DNA of 64,000 bases, from NCBI RefSeq assembly GCF_037023745.1, contig NZ_CP146101.1:4766001-4830000 (forward strand). The letters are read 5' to 3'. This document shows, piece by piece, positions 17,592 to 26,262 of this stretch. A program made the position numbers and the translations under genes. The notes under the pieces were generated by a model. It searched no databases and was not told the DNA's origin. It worked only from the letters and a program-made list of their open reading frames with translations. Numbering within the stretch: position 1 is the stretch's first letter; each line of letters starts with the position of its first letter. The DNA is from Streptomyces sp. SCSIO 30461. Lineage in GTDB: Bacteria > Actinomycetota > Actinomycetes > Streptomycetales > Streptomycetaceae.

Positions 17592-18398
17592 GTCGACGGC
17601 GTTCTCGTCGCGCACCGGCTGGGCGTCCCCGATGAACCGGCGCAACCCCGGCCCGTGCTGGACCCGGGCGGGGAAGACGTCGGACGCGGTCCGGCGGGCC
17701 AGCGCGGCGAGGTCCAATGGGCGGTGCGAGGCGAGCAGCACGGCGTTGCCGAACCTGCGGCCACGCAGTACCGCCGGCTCCGCGACAAGTGCCATTTCCT
17801 CGAATTCCTCGGCGAAGGTGCCCAGTTGGGAGCGGAGGAAGGCGAAGGGTGCGCCGTCGGCGAGATTCGCCGCGTAGAGGCCGTCGGGACGGAGTACCCG
17901 CCGCGCGGCACGCACGTACTCGTGTGAGGTGAGATGGGCCGGCACGCGCGAGCCGCCGAAGACGTCGGCGATCAGCACATCGACGCTGTGCGCCTGCGCC
18001 TGAGCCAGCCAGCGGCGGGCATCCGTGCCGTGCACCGTGATGTCCGAGCCGCCCGGGAGCGGCAGGTGCTCGGTCACCAGCGCGAGCAGCCCGTGGTCCG
18101 CCTCGACCACGACCTGTCGGGACCCGGGCCTGGTGGCGGCGACATAGCGGGGCAGGGTCATCGCACCCCCGCCGAGGTGCAGCACGTCGAGCGGCACGCC
18201 CTCGTCCGCCACGCAGTCGACGACATGGGCGAGCCGCCGGGCGTACTCGAATTCCAGGTGGGTCGGGTCGTCGAGGTCGACATAGGACTGGGGTGCCCCG
18301 TCCACGGTCAGCAGCCAGGCTCGTTCGCGGTCCACGTCGGGCATCAGCCTGGCAGTGCCGTGGTCGACCGGACGGATGACGGGGATGGCCTCATTCAC
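17553..18398 (-). CDS. Spermidine synthase-like protein (class I methyltransferase fold)
   Basis: A 281-residue protein with the Rossmann core of spermidine synthases: VLHLGGGAMTLPRYVAATRP (glycine-rich nucleotide site, about residues 70-89), VVVEADHGL (acidic ribose-binding residue) and DVLIADVFGGSRVPAHLTS (about 139-157), where polyamine synthases have a catalytic Asp. The typical putrescine-binding residues are not obvious, so it may be a spermidine-synthase-like protein of other function, as is common in actinobacteria. It starts at GTG 18398. The last 39 bp overlap the end of the MFS gene on the other strand. Confidence 0.85.
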   Translation of the reverse strand: MNEAIPVIRPVDHGTARLMPDVDRERAWLLTVDGAPQSYVDLDDPTHLEFEYARRLAHVVDCVADEGVPLDVLHLGGGAMTLPRYVAATRPGSRQVVVEADHGLLALVTEHLPLPGGSDITVHGTDARRWLAQAQAHSVDVLIADVFGGSRVPAHLTSHEYVRAARRVLRPDGLYAANLADGAPFAFLRSQLGTFAEEFEEMALVAEPAVLRGRRFGNAVLLASHRPLDLAALARRTASDVFPARVQHGPGLRRFIGDAQPVRDENAVDSPEPPDGAFGIG

Positions 18399-18448
18399 CC
18401 GTCCATTGTGCGCCCGGACTACTGCGTTCGGGTGAGCCGGTACCGGGC

Positions 18449-19429
18449 TCAGGGCCTGGTGCGGGAGGTTCTGGTGGGGAACGGCCCGCTGCGGGAGGCG
18501 TCGGTGCGGGACGGCCAGACGGCTCCGACGTCGTCCACGTGGGCTGCGGCCTGTGCGAGACCGGCACGCGCCGCCGGGGCGCGGCGGGCGGGGTCCAGGA
18601 CGTTCCGGCCGAACGCCCTGCGGGAGGCCCGGTCCGGGGTGATGAGACTGACCCGGGCGCCCGAGGCGGACAGCCGGGTGGCCAGGGTGCGGGCGGACAG
18701 CACGGGGCCGCCGCCGACCGCGATGGGGGCGACGATCACGACGGTTCCGTATCCCAGCGCCAGATCGGCGTTGGTGGACGAGCGGACCCCGCCGTCGATG
18801 AACCGCCGTCCTCCGATGGTGACGGGCGGCCACACGCCGGGCACCGCGCAACTCGCGCCCACCGCGTCGATCAGCTCCACGCCGCTCTCGCGGTCGAACG
18901 CACGGAACTCACCACTGACGGCGTCGACCGCGGTGACGACCAGCCGCCGGGCACGCGGCCACTCATGGGTCAGGAGCCGTTCGTGGAAGACCGCCCGGCG
19001 CGCCTCCTCGGGTTCGGTACGAGCTGACAGGGCGAGGCGCCCCATGCGGGCACCGTAGGCCTCGGGGTCACGCGACCAGAGCACACCCCACAGGTAGCGG
19101 GCCAGGACGGCGGCGCCCATGCCCGCGGGCACCTCGCCGTCGAGGTCGGCCAGCTGACGGTCGTACAACTCGGGCAGGGTGAGGCGTCCGGAACCGAGTT
19201 GGGCACCGACGACCGAGCCGGCGGATGTTCCGACGATCAGATCGGCGCTGGTCGGATCGACACCCTCGCGGGCGAGTCCGCTGAGGATGCCGATCTCCCA
19301 GCCGATCCCGGCGAGTCCGCCGCCGCCCAGTACGAGGGCCGTACGGTGCTCGTTCGATGCCTGCTCGGCTCCCGGGACCTGCTGCGCCGCGGCCGGGGCC
19401 GGCTCCACTGCGTCGTCCTTGTCCACCAT
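18449..19429 (-). CDS. Patatin-like phospholipase
   Basis: A 326-residue patatin-family lipid acyl hydrolase with the complete catalytic outline: oxyanion loop VLGGGGLAGIGWEIG (about 33-47), nucleophile elbow VGTSAGSV with Ser69, and the dyad aspartate in RFIDGGVRS (Asp212). There is no signal peptide. The first 25 residues are a Gln/Ala-rich extension. The last 40 residues are Ala/Arg-rich and low in order. It probably deacylates a membrane phospholipid at the cytoplasmic face. It lies 50 bp upstream of the spermidine-synthase-like gene on the same strand and may be co-transcribed with it. Confidence 0.92.
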   Translation of the reverse strand: MVDKDDAVEPAPAAAQQVPGAEQASNEHRTALVLGGGGLAGIGWEIGILSGLAREGVDPTSADLIVGTSAGSVVGAQLGSGRLTLPELYDRQLADLDGEVPAGMGAAVLARYLWGVLWSRDPEAYGARMGRLALSARTEPEEARRAVFHERLLTHEWPRARRLVVTAVDAVSGEFRAFDRESGVELIDAVGASCAVPGVWPPVTIGGRRFIDGGVRSSTNADLALGYGTVVIVAPIAVGGGPVLSARTLATRLSASGARVSLITPDRASRRAFGRNVLDPARRAPAARAGLAQAAAHVDDVGAVWPSRTDASRSGPFPTRTSRTRP

Positions 19430-19509
19430 GGCAGCAGTGTGGCGCGTGGCGGCCGGGTCCGCCCCCCGCGTGTGGCGGGTGGCGGACCCCTCACCGCTTT
19501 CCCGGCCGG

Positions 19510-20712
19510 TCAGAGCAGCTCGGTCACCGTGCCCGCGCCGACCGTGCGGCCGCCTTCGCGGATCGCGAAGCCGAGGCCCGGCTCAAGCGGCACGTCACGC
19601 CCCAGCTCCACGGTCATCGCGACCGTGTCACCGGGGCGCGCGATGGCCGCCTCACCGAGGTCGACGTCCCCGACGACATCGGCCGTACGGATGTAGAACT
19701 GCGGCCGGTATCCGGTGCCGAGCGAGGTCCTGCGCCCGCCCTCGCGAGCGGACAGCACATACACCCGCGCGGTGAAACGGCGGCGGGGGACGATGCTGCC
19801 GGGCTCCGCCACGACGTGCCCGCGACGCACGGCGCCGCGCGCCACTCCGCGCAGCAGCAGCGCGACGTTGTCGCCCGCCTCCGCCGACTCCATCGGCTTG
19901 CCGAAGGTCTCCAGGCCGGTGACCACGGTGGTCACCTCCGCGCCGAGGACCTGCACCTGGTCGCCGACCCGTACGGTGCCGCGCTCGATCGCGCCCGTGA
20001 CGACCGTGCCGCGCCCGGTGATGGTGAGGACGTTCTCCACCGGGAGCAGGAACGGCGCGTCGGTGTAGCGGACCGGCATGGGCACATAGGTGTCGACGGC
20101 GTCCAGCAGCGCCTCGATGGACGCCATCCATCGCGGGTCCCCCTCCAGCGCCCGCAACCCGGACACCCGGACGACGGGCACCGTGTCACCACCGTAACCG
20201 TGCGAGGTGAGCAACTCCCGCACTTCGAGCTCGACCAGCTCCGCCAGCTCGGGGTCCCCGGCGTCCGCCTTGTTGAGGGCGACCACGATGTGGTCGACCC
20301 CGACCTGACGGGCCAGCAGGACGTGCTCGGCCGTCTGGGGCATGATCCCGTCGAGCGCCGAGACCACCAGGATGGCCCCGTCGAGTTGCGCGGCACCGGT
20401 GACCATGTTCTTGACGTAGTCGGCGTGGCCGGGCATGTCGACATGGGCGTAGTGACGCGTGTCGGTCTCGTACTCGACGTGCGCGATGTTGATGGTGATG
20501 CCGCGAGCGGCCTCCTCAGGTGCGCGGTCGATGCGGTCGAAGGGGATGTACGTGGTGGTTCCGGTGCTACCGGTGGTGCTCGAACCGTCGGCACCGCGCT
20601 CGCTGAGCACTTTGGTGATGGCGGCGGTGAGGGTGGTCTTGCCGTGGTCGACATGGCCCATGGTGCCGATGTTGAGGTGCGGCTTGGTGCGCACGAATGC
20701 CGTCTTGGGCAT
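19510..20712 (-). CDS. tuf3: Divergent third elongation factor Tu (EF-Tu3)
   Basis: A 400-residue translational GTPase with EF-Tu layout: G1 GHVDHGKT (19-26), G2 [15 protein letters not shown]3 DMPGHADY (92-99; DCPGH in normal EF-Tu), G4 NKAD (147-150), then domains 2 and 3. It is about as long as EF-Tu1 but clearly divergent, with a Ser/Thr/Gly insert near residues 43-54 and a rebuilt effector region. Streptomyces tuf3 is known as a poorly expressed gene that responds to stringent conditions. It would bind GTP and aminoacyl-tRNA. The ATG at 20712 gives the family start [20 protein letters not shown]. Confidence 0.93.
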   Translation of the reverse strand: MPKTAFVRTKPHLNIGTMGHVDHGKTTLTAAITKVLSERGADGSSTTGSTGTTTYIPFDRIDRAPEEAARGITINIAHVEYETDTRHYAHVDMPGHADYVKNMVTGAAQLDGAILVVSALDGIMPQTAEHVLLARQVGVDHIVVALNKADAGDPELAELVELEVRELLTSHGYGGDTVPVVRVSGLRALEGDPRWMASIEALLDAVDTYVPMPVRYTDAPFLLPVENVLTITGRGTVVTGAIERGTVRVGDQVQVLGAEVTTVVTGLETFGKPMESAEAGDNVALLLRGVARGAVRRGHVVAEPGSIVPRRRFTARVYVLSAREGGRRTSLGTGYRPQFYIRTADVVGDVDLGEAAIARPGDTVAMTVELGRDVPLEPGLGFAIREGGRTVGAGTVTELL

Positions 20713-21570
20713 GGCTGTCGCGGTTCCTTCCCGGAACTCTTCGCGTGGTGCTCCGCGTGAACTCCCAGCGGAGGGGGACCCCTTGGCCCGACCGACCCTC
20801 CCCCTGCGGGGCCCGCCGGACGATCCGGGGAGAGTCAGCTTCGTGCGCCGTCGAGCGGCGCTGCGGCGACTGCCGCTGCGAATTCCGCGACGGCGGCGAC
20901 CGCCGCGGCGGTCGTGGCGGCGTCGACCGCGACCGCGGCCAGGAAGGCGGCAGCCTTCGGCGCGCCCGCGACTGCGGACGGCGCTGTGGTGAAGGCGTGC
21001 CGGAACATGTGTCCATGGTCGGTGGCCGCAGGGGCCACGTCGACTGGTTTTCGAGCGGGGCGTGTTCGCTCCTGAAACCTCCGGGATGCCTCGCCCGGTG
21101 GTCGCGGCAGCCGACGACGACGCAGCGCCGCACTTCCACCGGGACGTACTCGAACCCACCGAGCACGGCGCGTTCACCTCCCCCGACGGACGGGTCAGCA
21201 CCCTCGACGCGGGCAGGGCCACCCCATCGACGAGGTTGAAGTCGAGGTCGAGCGACGTGCAGCGGGCCACGTACGGGGCGCCTTCCAGGTCGGCGACGCC
21301 GCCGCCACGTCGAAGCTGCCGCTGCGGGAGCCGCAGGTGATCGCGGAGCCGAGCCGCACCCGTGCGGACTCGCTCGACTCCGGCCTCGACGCATCCGGCA
21401 CCGTTCAGTCGGCCCTCTTCACCGAGTTCGACGGTGAGGAATCCGACGGCATGCCCGGCACAGCACCCGCCGTGCCCTGCCCGGTCCCACGGACCTGTGC
21501 GCGTCCGCGGTGCGGCGGCCGCGCACAGCACCGCCCCGTCGACGGGATGGTCGACGGGAACGGCTCGGGG
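20713..21570. other. Intergenic stretch upstream of tuf3, with decayed coding-like sequence
   Basis: No confident gene is seen in these 858 bp. Two things look coding-like. On the reverse strand, 20835-21008 could give a 57-residue, extremely Ala/Val-rich peptide ([15 protein letters not shown]...) with G/C-rich third positions but no good ribosome binding site. On the forward strand, about 21062-21450, two overlapping frames read plausibly (for example [10 protein letters not shown], then [20 protein letters not shown]) and would join only through a frameshift, as in a dead gene; the family is not recognised. The part next to tuf3 presumably holds its promoter and leader. Confidence 0.4.
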
Positions 21571-21942
21571 TCAGATGTTCTTGAGCGCTTCTCGCACGGA
21601 GAGCGGAGCGAGCCGGTCCCGGGCACCTGCCACGAAGGCGCGTACCGCGTCCGGGTCGGTCTTCGCGTACTCGCGCAGGCTCCAGCCGATCGCCTTGCGG
21701 ATGAAGAAGTCGGGGTGATCCGACTGGCGGAGGCAGTAGCGGAAGAGGCGCTCTCGGTCCGTGGCGTCCTTGTAGCGCAGCTGGTGCAGCAGTGCCGTAC
21801 GGACGATCCAGAGGTTGTCGTCCTCGATCCACTCGTCCATCACGGGCACGAGCGCGGGGTCGGCGGCAGCCGCGTAGACCGTCATGAGCCGTTCCAGCAC
21901 GGTGTCCGCGAGGGGGCTGTCGGGTACGGGCGGGAGCGTCAT
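21571..21942 (-). pseudogene. C-terminal half of an AlkD-type DNA alkylation repair protein
   Basis: A 123-residue frame, clearly the HEAT-repeat C-terminal part of AlkD DNA glycosylases: DNLWIVRTALLHQLRYKDAT (about 44-63), FFIRKAIGWSLREYAKTDP (about 79-97) and LSVREALKNI at the end. Full AlkD proteins have about 220-240 residues. The N-terminal half is absent, including the WWDxVD region that carries the catalytic aspartate. The space upstream is immediately occupied by the divergent TVP38 gene, so nothing is hidden there. The short protein may be made, but should lack normal 3-methyladenine/7-methylguanine excision. It is classed as a truncated gene. Confidence 0.75.
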
Positions 21943-21991
21943 GCGGCACAGATTACGGCGATCGGGCGGATTCGTCGGATAGTCTCCCCGG

Positions 21992-22696
21992 ATGCTCGAC
22001 CCCGTATCCGGACCGCACGACGGCCTCGCTCTGCGCTGTGGCCGGGCACTTCTGTCACCCTGGGCACGGCTGGTGCTGCTGGCGCTGCTGTTGCTGTCCG
22101 CGGTATGTGCCGTATTGGCCTACAAGCCGCACCGGCTGCTGGCCACGGGCTGGCCACCGCAGCTCAGCGGTGGCGCGGCGGTGCTCCTCTTCGCTGTCTG
22201 CTACGGGCTGTGCACGGCGGCCCTGGTGCCGCGTCCACTGCTTAATCTGGCCGCGGGCGTGCTCTTCGGCGCCCCCGGGGGGCTCGCGGCGGCGATAGCG
22301 GGCACGGTCATCGGGGCAGGTGCCTCGTTCGCTCTGGGGCGGGTGCTCGGGCAGGGGGCCCTGCGCCCGCTGGTGCGCGGGCGATGGCTGGAGGCCGCGG
22401 ACGGACAGCTCAGCCGCCACGGCTTCCGCACCGTACTGGCACTGCGGCTGTTTCCCGGCTTTCCGTTCGCCGCCGTCAACTACTGCGCCGCGGTCTCCCG
22501 TATGGGATACGCCCCCTTCCTGCTCGCCACGGCGCTCGGGACCCTGCCGAACACCGCCGCGTATGTGATCGCCGGCAGCACGGCCACCTCCCCCGACTCA
22601 CCGATCTTCCTCGCGGCGACGGGCTTCATCGTGGTGTCGGCGCTGATCGGGGCGGCCGTGGCCTGGCGCAAGCGCCACCGGCTGGGCACGTCCTGA
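21992..22696 (+). CDS. TVP38/TMEM64 family membrane protein
   Basis: A 234-residue protein with five or six membrane helices and the VTT-domain core: LNLAAGVLFGAPGGLAAAIAG (about 82-102), GAGASFALGRVLGQGAL, and the signature LALRLFPGFPFAAVNYCAAV (about 149-168). The family is related to DedA and to lipid-scrambling proteins. It starts with ATG at 21992, 49 bp from the divergent AlkD fragment. A shared stem-loop terminator separates it from the convergent thiolase gene. Confidence 0.9.
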   Translation: MLDPVSGPHDGLALRCGRALLSPWARLVLLALLLLSAVCAVLAYKPHRLLATGWPPQLSGGAAVLLFAVCYGLCTAALVPRPLLNLAAGVLFGAPGGLAAAIAGTVIGAGASFALGRVLGQGALRPLVRGRWLEAADGQLSRHGFRTVLALRLFPGFPFAAVNYCAAVSRMGYAPFLLATALGTLPNTAAYVIAGSTATSPDSPIFLAATGFIVVSALIGAAVAWRKRHRLGTS

Positions 22697-22697
22697 C

Positions 22698-22729
22698 GTG
22701 CCGGGGCGCCATGCGAGGCACCCCGGCAC
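22698..22729. terminator. Bidirectional hairpin between convergent genes
   Basis: Thirteen-base arms (22698-22710 and 22717-22729) with one mismatch flank a 6-nt loop. The hairpin lies directly after the TVP38 stop and just beyond the thiolase stop, so it can serve both transcripts. Confidence 0.7.
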
Positions 22730-22738
22730 GGCCCCCGT

Positions 22739-23908
22739 CTACAGAGCTTCGACAATGGTCGCGTTGGCGAGTCCGCCTGCCTCGCACATGGTCTGGAGGC
22801 CGTAACGGGCTCCTCTGGCGCGCATCGCATGGACGAGGGTCGTCATCAGGCGGGTGCCGCTTGCGCCGAGTGGGTGACCGATCGCGAGGGCTCCGCCGTG
22901 GACGTTGAGCTTCGCGGGGTCGGCGCCCGTCTCCTGGAGCCAGGCGAGCACGACACTCGAGAACGCCTCGTTCACCTCGAAGAGGTCGATGTCGTCGAGG
23001 CGCAGTCCGACCCGCTTCAGGACCTTTTCGGTGGCCGGGAGCACTCCGGTGAGCATCAGCAGCGGATCGGAACCGGTGACGGCGAAGCTGTGCAGCCGCG
23101 CGAGCGGGCGCAGGCCGCGGCGTTCGGCCAGATCCGCCGAGGTGATGAGCACGGCGGACGCCCCGTCGTTGACCGGGCTGCTGTTGCCGGCCGTGACCGA
23201 CCACTCGATCCCCGGGAAGCGCTCTGCGAAGGCGGGGTCCTCGAACGAGGGCCGCAGCCCGGCGAGCACTTCGGGCGTCGTACCGGCCCGCACGCTCTCG
23301 TCCGTGGCGAGCCCTCCGATCGGGACCACTTCGGCGTCGAAGAGCCCGTCCGCCCAGGCCCTGGCGGCGCGCTGATGCGACGTCGTGGCGTACGTGTCCA
23401 TCGCCTCGCGCCCGATCCCCCACTTGGCCGCAATCAATTCCGCGCTGATCCCCTGCGGCACCAGCCCTCCGGGGTAGCGCTCCGCGACCGCGGGACCGAA
23501 GGGGTCGGCTCCGGGTGGCACGTTGGACCACATCGGCACACGGCTCATGGACTCGACCCCGCAGGCGACGACGGCGTCGTACGCACCGGCCATCACACCC
23601 TGCGCGGCGAAGTGGACAGCCTGCTGCGACGATCCGCACTGACGGTCCACCGTGGTGGCGGGGACCGACTCGGGAAGACCGGCACCGAGCCAGGCGTACC
23701 GCGTGGTGTTCATGGCCTGCTCGCCCACCTGGTCGACGGTGCCGCCGATCACGTCGTCGATCAGTTCGGGGTCGATTCCGCTGCGCTCCACGAGCGCGCG
23801 GAAGGTGTGGGAGAGCAGTTCCACCGGGTGGATCCCGGCGAGCGCTCCACCCGGCTTCCCTTTGCCGACCGGGGTCCTGACTGCTTCAACGATCACGGCA
23901 TCACGCAT
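22739..23908 (-). CDS. Acetyl-CoA acetyltransferase (thiolase)
   Basis: A 389-residue thiolase that condenses or cleaves acyl-CoA with CoA. The nucleophile is Cys91 in DRQCGSSQQAV. His345 in IGHPLGASGTRL and Cys375 in MCEAGGLANATIVE complete the active site; the last motif has Ala where many thiolases have Gly, as in CEGGG. The NEAF box (FEVNEAFSSV) is present. Its resemblance is closer to fatty-acid or steroid-degradation thiolases than to the biosynthetic PhaA type. It starts at ATG 23908. It is divergent from an HxlR regulator, with two palindromes in the gap, so expression is probably repressed until an acyl substrate appears (inference). Confidence 0.94.
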   Translation of the reverse strand: MRDAVIVEAVRTPVGKGKPGGALAGIHPVELLSHTFRALVERSGIDPELIDDVIGGTVDQVGEQAMNTTRYAWLGAGLPESVPATTVDRQCGSSQQAVHFAAQGVMAGAYDAVVACGVESMSRVPMWSNVPPGADPFGPAVAERYPGGLVPQGISAELIAAKWGIGREAMDTYATTSHQRAARAWADGLFDAEVVPIGGLATDESVRAGTTPEVLAGLRPSFEDPAFAERFPGIEWSVTAGNSSPVNDGASAVLITSADLAERRGLRPLARLHSFAVTGSDPLLMLTGVLPATEKVLKRVGLRLDDIDLFEVNEAFSSVVLAWLQETGADPAKLNVHGGALAIGHPLGASGTRLMTTLVHAMRARGARYGLQTMCEAGGLANATIVEAL

Positions 23909-23963
23909 GGAAGCGCGCCTCCTCGCTCTGGGCACGGCGATACGGATGGGCTCGGGCCATTTA

Positions 23964-23978
23964 GTTTGGAATCCAAAC
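23964..23978. promoter_or_regulatory. Palindromic operator 1 (thiolase side)
   Basis: GTTTGGAATCCAAAC is a perfect 7-bp inverted repeat about one central base. It lies 56 bp upstream of the thiolase ATG. The same core (TTGGA...TCCAA) recurs 43 bp away at 24007-24023, next to the HxlR start, which marks both as probable binding sites of the HxlR-type repressor. Confidence 0.72.
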
Positions 23979-24006
23979 CCTCAGCGCACCCAACAGTAAC
24001 CAGCAG

Positions 24007-24023
24007 GGTTGGAATTTCCAACC
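24007..24023. promoter_or_regulatory. Palindromic operator 2 (HxlR side), overlapping the -35 region
   Basis: GGTTGGAATTTCCAACC is a perfect 7-bp inverted repeat with a 3-bp centre, sharing TTGGA/TCCAA with operator 1. Its TTGGAA would be the -35 of the regulator promoter, with a TAAGCT -10 at 24034-24039 only 6 bp before the ATG. Binding here would block the regulator's own promoter. Confidence 0.72.
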
Positions 24024-24045
24024 CATTCTTTCCTAAGCTGTCCCC

Positions 24046-24507
24046 ATGACGACCCCGCGCCCCTGCTCCATCGCCGCCACGCTCGCCGTCGTCGGCGAGA
24101 AATACGCGCTGCTCGTGCTGCGCGAGGTCCTCCTCGGCGTCCGCCGCTTCGACCGGATCGCCCGGAACACGGGGGCGCCACGCGACGTCCTGACCGCGCG
24201 GCTGCGCCGCCTCGTGGAGGCGGGAGTCCTGGAGAAGGTCCCGTACAGCGAGCGGCCGCTGCGCCATGAGTACGTACCGACGGACGCCGGTCTTGAGCTC
24301 CAGCCCGTCCTCCTGGCCCTCATGGACTGGGGCGACCGGCATCTCTCGGAGCACCCGCCGACCGTGCTCGTACACGAGTGCGGCGAGGAACTCGGGCCGG
24401 TCGTGGTGTGCGCCGGCTGCGGTGCTGCGGCGACACCGGACAGTCTGACGGCACGGGTCGAGGCACCAGGCTGGACGGTGTCCGGCCCGGACGAGCGCAA
24501 CGCCTGA
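24046..24507 (+). CDS. HxlR family transcriptional regulator
   Basis: A 153-residue winged-helix regulator. The N-terminal CSIAATLAVVGEKYALLVLRE (Cys-containing HxlR start, about 7-27) is followed by the recognition part FDRIARNTGAPRDVLTARLRRL and wing VLEKVPYSERPLRHEYVPTD. An extra C-terminal segment has CGEEL and a Cys pair CAGC, which might bind metal. The -10 is so close to the ATG that the mRNA is probably leaderless. It likely represses both itself and the divergent thiolase gene through the two palindromes. Confidence 0.92.
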   Translation: MTTPRPCSIAATLAVVGEKYALLVLREVLLGVRRFDRIARNTGAPRDVLTARLRRLVEAGVLEKVPYSERPLRHEYVPTDAGLELQPVLLALMDWGDRHLSEHPPTVLVHECGEELGPVVVCAGCGAAATPDSLTARVEAPGWTVSGPDERNA

Positions 24508-24736
24508 CGGATACGAACGACGGATGCGCCTCGCCGGGCGCGCCCAGCAGGCGTCGACCAGGCCGCGTCGACCGGTTCCCGCACCCGGTTTCCCACGGCG
24601 CCGCTCAGCGCCCGCCGGGAGCCCGCCCGTTCGGCCGAATCCGCCGGGCGCTACGCTGCCACGCGAGGACGCATGATCGCGGCCCGCACCACCCCGTACC
24701 TTCCGCCCCTGACAGCACTTGGACGGCTTAGCTTTC

Positions 24737-25609
24737 ATGTCGTGGTTCGAATCATTCATCCTCGGGCTCGTCCAGGGGCTGACGGAGTTCCTGCCCATCT
24801 CCTCCAGCGCGCACCTTCGGCTGACGGCGGCGTTCGCCGGATGGCATGACCCTGGTGCGGCCTTCACCGCGATCACCCAGATCGGCACCGAGACGGCCGT
24901 ACTGATCTACTTCCGCAAGGACATCGCGAGGATCGTGTCCGCATGGTTCCGCTCCCTGACGGACAAGTCCATGCGCGGTGACCACGACGCGCAGATGGGT
25001 TGGCTCGTCATCGTCGGCTCGATCCCGATCGGGGTCCTCGGCATCACCCTCAAGGACCAGATCGAGGGCCCGTTCCGCGACCTCCGCCTGATCGCCACCA
25101 CACTGATCGTCATGGGCATCGTGCTCGGTATCGCCGACCGCCTCGCCGCCCGGGACGAGGAGGGCGGCAAGCACCGTGCCCCGCGGCACCGCAAGTCGCT
25201 CCAGGAACTGTCCGTCAAGGACGGCCTGATCTACGGCCTCTGCCAAGCGATGGCTCTGATCCCCGGCGTCTCCCGCTCCGGAGCGACCATCAGCGGCGGT
25301 CTGCTGATGGGATACACCCGTGAGGCCGCGGCGCGCTACTCGTTCCTGCTCGCCATCCCTGCCGTGCTGGCTTCCGGGATCTTCGAGCTGAAGGACGCGG
25401 GCGAGGGACATGTCTCCTGGGGGCCGACGATCTTCGCGACGATCGTCGCCTTCGTGGTGGGATACGCCGTGATCGCATGGTTCATGCGCTTCATCACCAC
25501 GAAGTCCTTCATGCCGTTCGTGATCTACCGGATCGCCCTCGGCATCCTGCTGTTCGTGCTGGTCAGCATGGGTGTGCTGAGCCCCCACGCAGGCGAATCC
25601 GGCGGCTGA
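24737..25609 (+). CDS. uppP: Undecaprenyl-diphosphate phosphatase (UppP/BacA)
   Basis: A 290-residue polytopic membrane enzyme that recycles the cell-wall lipid carrier by removing one phosphate from undecaprenyl diphosphate. It confers bacitracin tolerance when abundant. Both catalytic segments are present: GLVQGLTEFLPISSSAHL (about 11-28) and ALIPGVSRSGATISGGLLMG (about 176-195). The ATG at 24737 places the first motif at the family-typical distance. Upstream 230 bp hold no other recognised gene. It is the last clearly core gene before the accessory region. Confidence 0.95.
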   Translation: MSWFESFILGLVQGLTEFLPISSSAHLRLTAAFAGWHDPGAAFTAITQIGTETAVLIYFRKDIARIVSAWFRSLTDKSMRGDHDAQMGWLVIVGSIPIGVLGITLKDQIEGPFRDLRLIATTLIVMGIVLGIADRLAARDEEGGKHRAPRHRKSLQELSVKDGLIYGLCQAMALIPGVSRSGATISGGLLMGYTREAAARYSFLLAIPAVLASGIFELKDAGEGHVSWGPTIFATIVAFVVGYAVIAWFMRFITTKSFMPFVIYRIALGILLFVLVSMGVLSPHAGESGG

Positions 25610-25676
25610 ACCAAGGCCGCACAAGTAGCGCTATCTAGCACTTCCAGCGCCTGATTGCAGCACCACGCCATGATCA

Positions 25677-25706
25677 TCTCCCACTTGTCTCCCACTCATC
25701 TCCCAC
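25677..25706. repeat. Three TCTCCCAC repeats with an 11-bp period
   Basis: TCTCCCAC occurs at 25677-25684, 25688-25695 and 25699-25706, each followed by a different trinucleotide. The block lies 67 bp after the uppP stop, exactly where the chromosome changes from core to accessory content. Phased repeats like this can be integrase arm sites or protein-binding sites; no integrase gene is present nearby, so the role is open. Confidence 0.55.
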
Positions 25707-25763
25707 CAGGGAGGCGGGATACGCCCCACTAGGGCGTGTGCATCCGCAAAGCAGGGGATGACG

Positions 25764-25798
25764 CGTAAGGGCCCGCACGGGAAGCGCGGGCCCTTACG
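25764..25798. terminator. Perfect 13-bp hairpin after uppP
   Basis: Arms 25764-25776 and 25786-25798 pair exactly around a 9-nt loop. It is 155 bp beyond the uppP stop on the same strand and probably ends that transcript. Confidence 0.72.
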
Positions 25799-26262
25799 TA
25801 CAGAGGGTGGAGCGGGTCAGCTGAGGTTCATGTCCGGCTAGGGCGATCCGGGTGAACTCCGAGCTGTCGACCAGGTGCCCGAGCGAGCCAGTCGGGGGCG
25901 CGGGCGGCCCGGGAAACCAGCCGCGGCACCGCCGTACGCCAGGGCACCAATTGCGGGGCCCCCTGACCTGTGAGGAACAAGGGCGGGGGGCTTCCGCTGC
26001 GACCTCGACGACATCGCAAGCCCGGTGTCGGCCGACCTCGACCCAGCGCTCAAGCTGACGTGCACCACTCCGCCGAAGCAGTTCGTCCATGGACCACGTC
26101 GTCCGGATCCACACCGAGGTGATCACCGGCCTCCGGCTCGTCGGGCCCACACGGGCCGAGTGAGAGGTCCGGTCGCTCGACTATGCTGACGCCAGCGTTG
26201 CGCCCGTGTCCGCGATCCGGGATGAGGGCCCCTGAACCTCTTCGAGGCGCCTGGAGGAAGCC
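25799..26262. other. Intergenic stretch without a recognised gene
   Basis: Open frames exist on both strands but none has a consistent coding signal or a recognised family; short plausible pieces on the reverse strand (for example EFTRIALAGHEPQLT) are scattered over different frames, as in decayed DNA. The last 100 bp presumably contain the promoter of the Uma2-like gene. Confidence 0.4.

Noticed and set aside
20835..21038. 67-codon Ala-rich reverse frame upstream of tuf3
   Set aside because: Low-complexity composition, no ribosome binding site and no homolog recalled; mentioned only in the intergenic note.
25799..26150. Possible decayed gene on the reverse strand before the Uma2 gene
   Set aside because: Plausible pieces are scattered over several frames and no family could be recognised.
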